Source: Thermothelomyces thermophilus ATCC 42464
Taxonomy: Eukaryota; Ascomycota; Sordariomycetes; Sordariales; Chaetomiaceae
Direction: 5' to 3'
Assembly: GCF_000226095.1 (NCBI RefSeq)
Contig: NC_016475.1
Location: 1,488,001 to 1,552,000 of the forward strand
Length of the DNA stretch: 64,000 bases
In this document: piece by piece, positions 34,566 through 45,339 of the stretch
How the letters are laid out: each line of letters starts with the position of its first letter
How positions within the stretch are numbered: position 1 is the stretch's first letter
Made by a program: the position numbers and the translations under genes
The notes under the pieces: generated by a model
The model's database searches: none
The model's input: the letters and a program-made list of their open reading frames with translations, nothing else
Told to the model about the DNA's origin: nothing

Positions 34566-35339
34566 CTAGCCGGGCGTGAGATGGTCGACAAAGGCAAACA
34601 AGATGTGCGTCTGGACACGACATCCCGTCCCGGGCGCAATGGCCCTGCGGAAGCCCGGCCTCAGCCACTCGTTGGCGACGGCGAGATCGAACTCCGATGA
34701 CGCGCTCCACTCCTTGATGATGGAGTAGGCCTCGCGGCAGGGGATTGTCGACTCCCCCTCGCCCGGCGCCGGGAGGAGCGCGCAGTCGTCATTGAGATCC
34801 TCCAGGTCGATTTCCGCTGCCGGCTCGGCGGCGCCGCGGGTTCCTCCCGTAATCACCGGCTCCGTGCTGCGCATTGCTGGAGGAGCGGTGGCGTCGACGG
34901 TTTCGGCTTGGCCTTTCGGCTGTGGAGTGCTGACCTCGTTGCTCGCTCGTCCCGTTCTGAACATGTCGCGCGAGTCCGGGGCGGCATTGGCAGTGAGACT
35001 ACCCGCGGCCTGGGAGCAGAGACAACACCCGGGGCTCTCCGGGAGCTCCGATTTGGCGGCAGCATCGCCTAGCCTTGCCCGGTCCGCCGGCTGCGGTGCG
35101 GTGAGCGAGCTCGGGCTGAGAGCACGCAGCCTCTGGACCTCGGTGGTCAGAGCATCGATCCTTTGTAGTGCTTCATCGAGCCTCGCTTGTGCGTCTGAAA
35201 GCGCAGCTTCGAGCTCGGCGATCCGGCTCTTGACTCTGGCGCGGTGCCGTCGCTGGTTTTCCCGCTGGCGAGCTGCGTCATGACCCGGCGGTTTGCACGA
35301 GAACCTGCGGATATGGGAGCGGAACGCTCTGGAATCCAT
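34566..35339 (-). CDS. bZIP regulator divergent from arsenite methyltransferase
   Basis: A single exon of 257 residues. Near residues 20-42 lies a basic region, ARQRENQRRHRARVKSRIAE, a variant of the fungal NQRRSRARRKEY bZIP type, followed by a heptad zipper (ELEAALSDAQARLDEALQRI). The C-terminal block, IPCREAYSIIKEW followed by RPGFRRAIAPGTGCRVQTHI, matches the conserved C-terminal region of that same uncharacterised fungal bZIP group as I remember it. Between them is a Ser/Pro/Ala-rich linker with a cysteine cluster SPGCCLCSQ (Cys-Cys-x-Cys); there are further single cysteines near both ends. The ATG at 35339 is used because the longer frame begins with TTG. It is transcribed away from the arsenite methyltransferase gene, ATG to ATG 567 bp, so it is a candidate regulator of that gene. 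That link is inference. Confidence 0.75.
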   Translation of the reverse strand: MDSRAFRSHIRRFSCKPPGHDAARQRENQRRHRARVKSRIAELEAALSDAQARLDEALQRIDALTTEVQRLRALSPSSLTAPQPADRARLGDAAAKSELPESPGCCLCSQAAGSLTANAAPDSRDMFRTGRASNEVSTPQPKGQAETVDATAPPAMRSTEPVITGGTRGAAEPAAEIDLEDLNDDCALLPAPGEGESTIPCREAYSIIKEWSASSEFDLAVANEWLRPGFRRAIAPGTGCRVQTHILFAFVDHLTPG

Positions 35340-35906
35340 ATTATGTTCACGGCGTCCATACGTCAACAGAATAATAAAGGAACAGAGAGCTATGACTAAG
35401 AAATAGACCTACTTGGATCATAGGTGATATGAGACTTGCAGATAGATGGGAGCCAGGGCGTAATTAGAAGGAACGGGACTGCCTACAGGCGGAAATATTT
35501 CGATGACGAACCGATTTCATGCTTCATTTGGTTAGCTCGTTCGCTCCGCTGCGGCAGGCCAGGGAAACCCTGGAATAACCTGATCAGGAAAGCGTTCGAT
35601 GACAACTCGCAGACAACCACGTTAACAGTACAAGTAGAATACCTACACAAATTAGATTCCAGAAGCTGAGGGTGCATGATATCCGCCCAGCCCTCAGAAG
35701 TGAGGATAAATAGGCCCAAATCCTCTATATTTCTCTTTAACTTTTCATCGTCAATGTTTCTCTTTTTTTGATTAATTATTGGGGCAGCCCAAATCAATCA
35801 AACCACTGCCATCATCACACCAGATTGGCGCTCACTAACAAGGCGCATTGATTCAGTTAATTACTTGAGCTGAACCTACTATTATCACCACAGCTACCTT
35901 ATCATC
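35340..35906. promoter_or_regulatory. shared bZIP/arsM divergent promoter region
   Basis: 567 bp between two divergent ATGs, AT-rich near the middle. No specific operator could be assigned by eye. Confidence 0.5.
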
Positions 35907-37284
35907 ATGGACTCAGCCGAAAACCTCTACGATAAAGTCCGTGAGCACTACAGCGCTGCCTCACGTGGCACCAGCGTCAAGTACAGCGAGGCCGTGGCCA
36001 AATCCTTCGGCTATAGTGCCGACGAGCTGGCCAGCATCCCGCAAGCCGCCAACCTGGGCCTCAGCTGCGGCAACCCCCTGGCCATTGCCAGTCTGAAAGA
36101 GGCAAGTGAAAGATTGTCCCTGTCATTCTGTTAGCTTGATCTCTCAACAATAGCTGACATTGATTTTCTTTCTCTCTGTTTTGTTTGTTCCCAGGGGGAA
36201 ACGGTATTGGACTTTGGCTGTGGTGCCGGCTTCGACGTCTTTCTGGCCTCCAAGAAAGTAGGGCCTTCGGGCCGGGCCATCGGCATCGATATGAACGAGG
36301 TAAGTCCCTCCCTAGTTTTATTCTCCTGATAACGCATACCTGCCACACTACATAACTGTAGGATGCTTTTCTGAGCTGGGAATGAGTCACCACTTTTCTT
36401 TTCTTTTCTTGTCTTTTCTTTCCCTCTCATAAGATCATACCAAACTAAACACACCTTTATTATTATAATAGGACATGCTCGCCCGCGCCAACCAGATCCT
36501 GGCCTCCTCCCGGGCAAACGACGGCGGCGACAACGGCAACATCACCTTCCTCAAGGCCAACATCACCTCGGGGGTGCCCCTGCCGGACGGCACGGCCGAC
36601 TGCATCATCTCCAACTGCGTCGTCAACCTGGTCCCGCACGCCGACAAGCCCGCCGTCTTCGCCGAGATGTACCGCCTCCTCCGCCCGGGCGCCCGCGCCC
36701 GCGCCCGCGTCGCCCTGTCCGACATCCTGGCCAAGCGCCCGCTGCCGGAGCGCCTGCGCGCCGACCTGGCCATGTACGTCGGCTGCATCGCCGGGGCCGC
36801 GCAGGTTGCCGAGTATCAGGCCTGGATGGAGGCAGCCGGGTTCCGCGGTAAGATTTCGTTCTCTTCTTGTTTTCTTTTTATCCCCACCTCCCCTCTCTTT
36901 GTTCTTTAATACTTTGTTTATCTTCCTCTTCTTCTCGGCGCGCTTGTTTTCCTTCCTTCCATGCTGACGGTAGGTAATCAGATGTCACAATTGTCGATAC
37001 CGTGGCGGATGTGAATGTTTACCTGGAGACAGACCAGGACGGGAAGAGGAAGGCAGCCGAGAGTTGTTGTGCGCCGGCTCCCGCCGCCGCTGCTAGAGCG
37101 TGCTGCGGTGCGGGGTCCGAGACTGCCCCTGCCCCTGCCCCTGTCGTGGTGCCGGGCAAGACGGACCTGAACGAGTTTGTCGGTAGGTGGGATCCAAAGG
37201 AAAAGAAAAACGGGTGCTGGGGCGGTCGAGCTGGCTAACCTATTCTTGACAGGCTCGTACAAGATCTTCGCCATCAAGGAATAG
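35907..37284 (+). CDS. arsM: arsenite S-adenosylmethionine methyltransferase
   Basis: Five exons, 35907-36101, 36195-36299, 36472-36847, 36982-37182 and 37253-37284, give 302 residues. The start [15 protein letters not shown] and the block [12 protein letters not shown] are typical of AS3MT/ArsM. The SAM site [13 protein letters not shown] lies at the start of exon 2. The three conserved arsenic-binding cysteines are visible as C54 (LSCGNP), C149 (ISNCVVNL) and C205 (YVGCIAGA). A C-terminal extension carries two Cys-Cys pairs (SCCAP and ACCGAG), and the protein ends SYKIFAIKE. The enzyme methylates As(III) in steps to methylated and volatile arsenicals, with glutathione or thioredoxin as reductant, probably in the cytosol. 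Intron 1 has GC..AG ends (gag|GCAAGT), required to keep the conserved frame. Divergent from the bZIP gene. Confidence 0.93.
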
Positions 37285-38401
37285 TAGTTAATAGTGTAAG
37301 TAGGTAATTATGATCAGCTAATTATTGGACGATCAGGAGGCCATTTCCTTCAGGTGCCTCCCTTCGAGTGCCATACCACAACTATACCTGATTAGTCGAG
37401 TTTAGACGCCTGATGAGGACCGACCTGGTGATGTGGAAATTCTTGCGCAGTTCTACCACCAGGACTACCTTAGGTACCTGATTACACGAAGATATCTTGA
37501 AGATATCTTCCAGATATTATAGTGAACAGGCGAGAAATGAGCACATTTCACGGAGCAATTACATTAGAAAAATACTCTCCTGATGCGGTACAAGTTTGGG
37601 CTTCCATGATCATGCGACCGTGTTTCCATTATCATCAAATGATAGATAAAAGTGCGAACGGGAGCTGGTTGAGGCAACACTGACTTAATCCGCCTCGATC
37701 CGCCCGCGAGTAGCAATCAGCGCGAAGCGCGATGGTGCAAACAGACATACAGACCAAATGGGGGCCGTAGCTAAAGGTTCCTATTTTGAGTTTGAGTCGA
37801 TAAAAAAAAGAGAGCGACCGCTGGGAAGCGCACGAGGCGACTTCACTTGATGCTCCTGTCAACCTTGTGTCAAGGCTCCGTCAAGTTGTCTCGGACGCGC
37901 CCACGATGACCCAAGCACGGCAATTTCTTTTCGGCTTTAACGTTATGTTGGTGTCCCGCCCGAATACGGTTGCTGTAATTCGCAAATCAGCGTGGAAAAG
38001 CGTTTGCTCCCAACAAGCCCGGGCCCGCCAAGTGTCTCAGAGCCCCTTGTATAGAACCGAACCTTATCAGGTTAAGGCAGGCAGATCATCCGAACACGGT
38101 AACCTCGTGTAACCTCGTGTCTGCCCGAATTCGATGCCACGCCGTCATGGTGCGGTCTAGACTCAGGCTAACCCGGCAGGCCATGAGAGAGTGCTCCCGA
38201 CCGGTCGTGTACGGTCGACCCCCTGGTGATTCACCCATCACCGGGTTGTTTGCTCTCTCTGGGTCGGGGCGAATAAGGAGAATCCGGGGGCATAAATAAC
38301 AAGTCGATTCCCACAGCCTTTCCCGGTCCCAGAACGTGGCAAGAGGACACCATACGGATTCCCCTCCATTCCCTCCCAAGGTATCAGCCGGATCGCCAAC
38401 C
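37285..38401. other. intergenic region
   Basis: About 1.1 kb with no supported gene, between arsM and the tyrosinase gene. The last few hundred bases must hold the tyrosinase promoter and 5' UTR. Confidence 0.55.
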
Positions 38402-39835
38402 ATGAGGCTCACCAGGTATGCCCCGGTGCTGTCGGCAGCCGTGTTGGCAGCAGCGGCCTCAGTCCCGGCAGCCGGGAATCTCGACATTGTCAAGAATCTG
38501 GCTCATCGCATGGGTGAAGAGGACATGGACGCGTTCCCAGTGTTATCGTGGGACGAGGCTGTGGCCATCATGACGGGGAATGACGAGGGCGGCGGCAGCA
38601 GCAGCAGCAGCAGCAGCGGTAGCGGTCGCGGTCCCGACAACAACAGGGTCTCGGTCAACAACTACAGCAACAAGACCAAGCCCGCCTACCCCCCCGCCTA
38701 CGTCCCCCACGCGTCCTCCTGCGGGAAGCCCAAGGTCCGGGTCGAGTGGAAGAAGCTGAAAGAGTCGGAAAAGTTTGCGTACCTGGGGGCGGTCAAGTGC
38801 CTGATGGACACGAAGCCGGTCGGCGTCTGGTCCAAGGCGACGAGCATCTGGGACGAGATGGCATGGGCGCACAACGAGGCCAAATGGAACATCCACGAGA
38901 CCGACAACTTCCTGCCCTGGCACCGCTACTACATCTACATGCTCGAGACGCTCCTCAGCAAGCACTGCTCCTACCGGGGGCCCATCCCCTGGTGGCGCGA
39001 GACCGACGACACCGGCAACTTGGCCGGGGCCAATCTGTTTTCGCCCAACTACTTCGGCTCGCTACCCCCCCGGACGGAAGACGGTAAGACCACATGCATT
39101 ACCGACGGCGTAAGTATAAGATATCCTCTTTGATTATACTTGTTTCTTTCTCTTTTCTTCCCTCTCTTCTTCTCTGGTACTTTCAAGCATAACCACTCGG
39201 CATCCGCTAATTAATTAATCGATCCCCGGTAACAACCTTGAAAGTGGTTTGCCAACACCACGGTCCTTCTCGGGCCCGGCGCTCCGACTTGCCTCGCCCG
39301 GGGCGAGGATAAGAGAATCGCCGCCGAGGTGACGACGGCCGCCCTGGACCTGTGCCAAGGCGACAGAGACACCAAGTACGAGAGGCACCGTCGCTGCGTT
39401 GAGGCCACCATCCATTCCTCCACGCACCGGGCCGTCGGCGGCGCAATGGAAAGCATCAGCGCCTCCCCGAGCGACCCCGTCTTCTACCTCCACCACGGTT
39501 TCGTCGACTGGCAGTGGGCGCGCTGGCAGAACGTCGAATCCAGCCGCAAGACCACAAGTAAGTCTGATTTCCTGTTTCCATGCGGGAAATCTTTAAAATT
39601 TAGTGAAATTAAGGGGGGGAAAAAGGAAGACCTATGTGTGAGAGAACATCCTGACTAATACCTTTCGTGTCACACAGTTTCCGGCTGCTCCGAGCCTTCC
39701 CCGGTCCCTGGCAAATGTGTGGAGCTCACCCTAGACACGGTACTGAAGGGATATGGCTTGATACCCGACATGAAGGTCCGCGACGTTCTCGACATCGAAA
39801 ACGGAATCCTGTGCTACACCTATGACGAGTTTTGA
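38402..39835 (+). CDS. secreted tyrosinase
   Basis: Three exons, 38402-39109, 39245-39557 and 39678-39835, give 392 residues. A signal peptide (MRLTRYAPVLSAAVLAAAAS) is followed by an about 80-residue leader with a poly-Ser run. The type 3 copper centre is complete: CuA with H157, H165 and H174 (AHNEAKWNIHETDNFLPWHR) and CuB with H293, H297 and H320 (IHSSTH and DPVFYLHHGFVDW). It should hydroxylate and oxidise phenols to quinones outside the cell or in the secretory path. The length fits the short fungal tyrosinases that lack the cap domain and long C-terminal extension of pro-tyrosinases. Cysteines C107, C133 and C189 and others may form disulphides. Splice joins leave copper motifs intact. 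Substrate range and any link to the arsenic genes upstream are unknown. Confidence 0.9.
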
Positions 39836-42467
39836 CAAACCTCCGAGTGTTGGACGCCCTTTATTAGTCCCTCCGCAGTCCTAAAATCCTTTGATGTTGT
39901 CAGTCAGACTGTGCACTCTTCTGTCAATTGGACGGGAGAATTTGGCTGGATTTGAACATCTCGGGGATCTGACATGGAGGACGAAAAGTAAAGCAGCAAG
40001 AGAGTAATTATTAATATGTCTTTAAAAAAGCGCCAATTCTTCCGCTCAGAACAGCCCCTGCGCGCTCCCATGTATCATGACATCGGCTGTCCTGCCTCCA
40101 CTCCGCCACCGGCTTTAATTATATCTACTTGACCTCAAAATCCCCAATCCTAGAACTCGTATATTCCTCTCCGCCTCCGCATTATGTAGGGCCACGGCTC
40201 GGGTACCTAAGCTGTGGGACAAAAGAGGAAAAAAAAAAGGCTGTATAAGTCAGAGTCTCAGACCCACCCAAGATATACAGGTAGTAATTAGCTATCCATA
40301 TCCCTACCTGAGCTTCCCCAATTCAATCCATTAATTACTCCGTACATGGCTCGGGGAAGATAGGTACGCTTTTATGAAGTGGCCCAGTTAGGGAATGGGA
40401 AAATAGGATGCGGCGACATCAGAGACGGCCCCTGTCAAGCCTCAAGCCGGGTCCATGTTCTGGGCGTTGCTGGCAAGCGACGGCGTTTGATTTAATTATT
40501 TGCGGGTTGATGCCATACTCAATGTACCCTGTTCCAGATAAGGCGACTCTTACACAATTTACCTTGGTTAAGCGAGTACGTTATTGGCATCAGGTAGATG
40601 ATAGTAACCAAATAAAAGGATCTTTTACCTTAGTTTCTATATAGGTAGGTATTTACCAAGCAAGCGGGAGGCTCTCTCGTGTCGCTTTGCTTTTTTGTCA
40701 ATGTCTTGAACAAAAGGATTTTACTTCTAATTACCTGAACTCCCTATCTGGCCCCTTTCTTCACTTAATTATCTGCTCTTTTGCCCTGTCCTCGCCTGTT
40801 TCCTAAATAGATCAAGTCCGGCAATTTCCTAGGAACAAGAAAACCGAGTACAAAGAAGCGGCACTGAAGAGCAAACAATATTCGTTCGTGTCTCGATATC
40901 TTAGGCTGATGCCGCCAGAGAGGGAAGAGAACGTACATGGTATTAATGCCTTCTGCTGGAGGAGTTTTCGGGAATGAGTGGGTTAGGGTTATGCCTGGCT
41001 TGTCATCCAACTCCACTGATCGATCAACTGGCCACATCCCGGGAACAAAGCGACAAGATCTCCATTTCATCAATCGCTCCAAACCGATATTCATCGTCGC
41101 GAGGCCACGACACCCGGCCCAGTGTCGACTAGGGACCCCCTCAAAACTGATTCATCGCTCAACAACACATGGCGATACTGCGCTTTGAGCTAGCGCGTGC
41201 ATTGAATCATGCCTCCATATCATGCTCCTGCAAAGTCTCGGACTCTCGGGAAGTTGAGGCAGTGCACCCGAGTCGCTGGAGAAGCCAGGCGTCCCATCGC
41301 ACCAGGTCCACCCAGCGGTCCGCCCGAGGCTTGGCTTGTTGAGTTGGAAGGAGAGAACTGAAAAAGCAGGCCACCTGAAGTTTGTTTTGACCCGGACCTC
41401 TGACAGCCAGTCGTTCCTGTGCAACCCGAGCACGGCCAAGCCAATCACGGCCGCTTCTTCCCGCTCGTCTTCGGTAGCACCGGAGCTGGCGCCGGACCCG
41501 TTGGTTTTGAAAGTTGCCAGTCTTTTTGTTGGGGGGAGGGGAGCCAGTTTCAGCTGACACAACGGTTGCGCAACCCAAGCCTCGTTGCTTAGTGCAGTGT
41601 ACCTTTATCGAGCAGTTAGGTCGGTCGCGGGAAGCCCGTGGCCCTTGGCTACTTGCCGAAACGGGCAACCCTTCTGAGCAGCAAGATGACGGCGCAGCAC
41701 TGTGCCTCGCGGTCAAACCCGCGCAACGGTGATGCAAATCCGGGGAAGGCCTAACACACTAATAATGTAGCATTCGGATCAGAGATGCCGCTGACGCATA
41801 CATACACTCTAAGATACATTCCGCCTGGCGCTCAATTGAGCCTCGCTCATCCTTCTATTTCTGTCATCAGGCGCAGCCCCTTTCAGCCTGGGCTTGCCGA
41901 AGACCGAGTAATAGGTGAGTAACGGTTCGGTCAATCTGCAGTTAATCTAGCTGCATATGTGAGATGCAGGAGCTGTCACAGGCTGACTCCGTGTGCTAGG
42001 TGGGAAACGAGTGTATGCGAAATCTGCATGCACGGCAATGGCTTAAACCCCGTCCGAACAACGACTCCCTGCATTGTCCGGCACCGGCACCGGCACCGGC
42101 CCGGGTGACCCCGGCACCCAACCAGCCCCCCCGACCGCCCGGACCGGCCCAAAACCACCGCAAACTCACCCATCTTCCCTCCAACCACCGCCGACACGCT
42201 CTATAACTCTGTAACACGCGCGACATCTCACCATCCACCAGGCCGCATCAACGGCGGCCCATCCCGTCCGGCCCAACCAGCCAGCGGGCCCGCCAGCCTG
42301 ACCAGGTCGCTCCGGGGAGGCCACTGCGGATCAACGCCAGCTAATCCGACGCTTATCAGGGGCCCATCAACCATAGCTCATCACAATGCGTTGACGATGA
42401 CAGCAGCACCCCAGGCAGAGGATTCCAAAACAAAACAAACCACGCGGGGGAAAAAGCGGAAAAAAGC

Positions 42468-42483
42468 GGGGGGGGGGGGGGGG
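42468..42483. repeat. 16-base G run
   Basis: Uninterrupted G run in intergenic DNA. A second run of the same length is at 43237-43252. Confidence 0.9.
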
Positions 42484-43236
42484 AAATAACCAAAGTTGCA
42501 GAGCGGTGGCGAAACGAAGACCAAACAAGGGCCCCGGCTCTTTTCCCCGTCAATCATACAACATTTCACGTCTAAACCAAGTGGTTTAGTCAGTTGTCAC
42601 CTCACATGGCGGTGAGAATGAAAAGGCGCACTGAATCAGTTGTCGGGCAAGCGGATCCGGAACAGCAGCCCCAGAGGCGGAGCCGACCCGCACTGCGGGG
42701 TTCGCCTTCTGCGGAGTAACTATATTAGTATTGTACGTCCGTCCGTACATACATACATACTAATACAGCACAGTACATCCATCAACTAGTACCTAGCTCG
42801 TAGCGTAGTGTAGTCGCTAGCTCAGCCTAAAGGCGAATAGAGCAAGGTACGGAGTACTTGGTGATAGCAACAGCAACAAGGCGGGGAAAGCAGCCGGTCT
42901 GTGGCAACACAATACGAATGTGTTGATTGAGTGATCAACAAAGGTGAAAAAAAAATTGTAATGTTGACCTTTTCGCAGGAGAGTCCATTTGCCCATGGAC
43001 TCTTTGTCGTGTAAATCGCGCATGGGAAACGTGGCACGCGGAGGGAGATGCACAGAATCCAGTGCGTTCTGTTCCGTCCATACGTATGTACTGTACGTAA
43101 ATAAACATGTAAGGCACAAAACACATTCCCTCCGTGCCTACACGTAGGAGAAACAGACCCAAAATGCAGCCCGACCCCGCGCATCGCGCAACCAAAGCGT
43201 TCTCTTCGTGAAGCCGAAGAGGGGAAGGAGAAGTTT

Positions 43237-43252
43237 GGGGGGGGGGGGGGGG
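43237..43252. repeat. 16-base G run
   Basis: Uninterrupted G run in intergenic DNA, the second of its kind in this gap. Confidence 0.9.
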
Positions 43253-44010
43253 ATCATGGGGGCTGCCTGAGCGGCGGGGGCTCTCTTGGTTGACGCCGAC
43301 AGCTAAGGTCGGGAGGTACCCACAGAGTACCATCGCCACCTCGCCAAGCCATCCAGGGGGTTATCACAATGATCCAAAAAGCCAAGAGTCCAAAAAAAAA
43401 AAAAAGGTGGCATCTCGAAATGCATGTGATCATTACACTATTACAGCTATTGCCGTTCCGCCACTTTCATAGCTATTCGTAAATGTAGCCGAATAAAAGC
43501 AGACATTCTTCGTGATTAGGTTTCCGACCCAAACCATCATGGCCCGCCCCAAATGTCCCCAAGATGCCCATGCTATGATGCTCTGATGAATGATGCTGTG
43601 TGACACGAGAACGCCAGACCGAACCCTCCGGTCGATACCAGACATATCCACGCCCAAAAGCCAGATCTATCCAGATCTACCCGTTATGATGATGCACCGC
43701 CGACGTAGTAAAGTGTAGCATCTCGCCTTTGCACGCAAGCAAAGCTGAGTGTAAAAGAAAACACAACATAGCAAAGCGCGCCGAGTAATGAGAACCGAGG
43801 TGACCGCCGAACTCCGTGTCGGGCATGTTAGAGCAGACAAATGCATTCACCAGGAATGCAGAAGGCTGCCAACGTCCCGTATGCGACCCAAAAAAATATA
43901 AAAAAAAAAAAAAAATAAATAAACAGACAAGACAGAAAAGGGTGCCAAAGCGCCCCGCTCATGTCATTCATCATCATCATCATCATCCATCCGCTCGCAA
44001 AAGAGCTGGA

Positions 44011-45339
44011 TCACCGTGCGGTACCAAACACACGTCCAAAGATCTCCTTGAACTTCTTGGCAGATGCGTTCCTGCCCGACTGCTCCAGATCCCTCAGCTG
44101 GTCCGCCGTAATCTCGAACGGCAGCATCTGTGGCTGTTTGGCCGCCACCTGGGGTTGGTGGTGGTGGTGGTGGTGGTGGTGGTGGTGCATCCTGCCGCGG
44201 CTCTGTTGTTGCTGGAGGTAGACGACGTCCTTCTCGGGCACGCTGGGCGGCCTCTCGTCGAAGACTTCCTGGACGTCCATCGGCGAGTCGTAGACGCCGC
44301 CGGCGCCGTATTCGTGGCCGTCAAAGATGGACGGCTGGTGGGCGGTGGTGATGTCGGCCTCGCTGAGCGGGGTGGTCGCGCGCGAGGTGGTCGAGCCGGC
44401 ATAGGACGAGCCGCTCGACTCGAGGCCCGGCGGCGACACGTCGCGGCTGCTTCCCCGGGAGTGAGACGGGGTGTAAGTCGCCTGGCGAGAGCGCGAAGTG
44501 CCGCGTGAGGATGGGGGCGTGACGTAGGCGGTGTGTTCCCGAGAAGCCACCCAGGCCGCCTGGGACTGGGCAAGAGGTCGCCAGAGATCGGCCTCCATCT
44601 CGCGCTCGCGCTGGCGGGCGAGGCGCTCCTCCTCTAACTTGCGCTCGCGCATCTCCTGCTCCCTCTTCTGGCGTCTCCGCCTCTGCTCCTTCTGCATCTC
44701 GATGTGCTCGTCCTGGATCTCGATGCGGAGCGGGGCCAGGAAGCGCTCAAACTCCCGGCAGAGGTCTTCCTCGGTGATGCGCAGATCCCAGTCCAACAGG
44801 TGGAGGAGCTGCTTCTCCATCAGGTTGACTTCGGTGCGGCTGAAGCCGAAAATGTAATCCTTTGTTGACACGACGCTGTAGTGGGCCCAGTGCTTGTTCT
44901 TGGGGCTGCTGTCGTTCAGGTACTTGGCCGCGAGGATGAGCGAGGCCAGGAAGATGCGGTGCGTGGTACAGCGGAGGCCCTTCGCCATGGGCTGGAGGCG
45001 AGACTTGAGGCGGCGGAGGTAGACCAAGGTGGACATGAGGGTGGGCACCTGCACGTTGGAGGAATCGACCAGCTGCCAGATGAACTGCTCGAGAGAGGGA
45101 AGCGGGGTGTTGGTGCTCCTGACAGCTCTCGTCGGATATCCTCGTCGTGATACTTGCGTCGGCGGAGGCATCATGTCTGAATCGCATTGGATGACACCAG
45201 CGGCGGCTTCTGCCAGGTACTTCACCATGTCTTCATCCACGCGCTTGTAGATGAACCTTTCCATGGCCAGGACATTGAGCTCAGCTGGGCTGAGCAAGGT
45301 TATGCCGTCCATGTTGACATCGGGTGTCATCGAGTCCAT
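44011..45339 (-). CDS. Pcl/Pho80-type cyclin
   Basis: A single exon of 442 residues. The cyclin box occupies roughly residues 80-200: PLPSLEQFIWQLVDSSNVQV, LMSTLVYLRRLKSRL, HRIFLASLILAAKYLNDSS and EVNLMEKQLLHLLDWDL, the layout of the Pcl1/Pho80 cyclins that bind Pho85/CDK5-type kinases in G1, polarity and nutrient control. After the box comes a strongly charged coiled coil (about 215-250), a Ser/Thr-Pro-rich stretch that could be phosphorylated, a run of 10 His, and a conserved-looking end with QMLPFEITADQLRDLEQSGR. The ATG at 45339 is the first in frame. Upstream lies an unusually long gene-free region. Which Pcl member it is cannot be settled without alignment. Confidence 0.87.
   Translation of the reverse strand: MDSMTPDVNMDGITLLSPAELNVLAMERFIYKRVDEDMVKYLAEAAAGVIQCDSDMMPPPTQVSRRGYPTRAVRSTNTPLPSLEQFIWQLVDSSNVQVPTLMSTLVYLRRLKSRLQPMAKGLRCTTHRIFLASLILAAKYLNDSSPKNKHWAHYSVVSTKDYIFGFSRTEVNLMEKQLLHLLDWDLRITEEDLCREFERFLAPLRIEIQDEHIEMQKEQRRRRQKREQEMRERKLEEERLARQREREMEADLWRPLAQSQAAWVASREHTAYVTPPSSRGTSRSRQATYTPSHSRGSSRDVSPPGLESSGSSYAGSTTSRATTPLSEADITTAHQPSIFDGHEYGAGGVYDSPMDVQEVFDERPPSVPEKDVVYLQQQQSRGRMHHHHHHHHHHQPQVAAKQPQMLPFEITADQLRDLEQSGRNASAKKFKEIFGRVFGTAR
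44156..44189 (-). repeat. coding poly-histidine repeat in cyclin
   Basis: A GGT/TGG-type triplet run on the plus strand encodes about 10 consecutive His on the minus strand, in the C-terminal part of the cyclin. Confidence 0.8.

Larger units (their letters stand above)
39836..44010. other. gene-free stretch, 4.2 kb
   Basis: No supported gene. It holds TACTCCGTA at 40336-40344 and TACGGAGTA at 42848-42856, two 16-base G runs (42468-42483 and 43237-43252), a GGCACC repeat near 42080-42105 and an A-rich run near 43896-43921. The frames are short, overlap on both strands and show no family signature. Confidence 0.5.

Noticed and set aside
34566-39835. Tyrosinase as a third member of the arsenic unit
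   Set aside because: It lies 1.1 kb past arsM in the same orientation but has a secretory signal and unrelated chemistry; neighbourhood alone is not enough.
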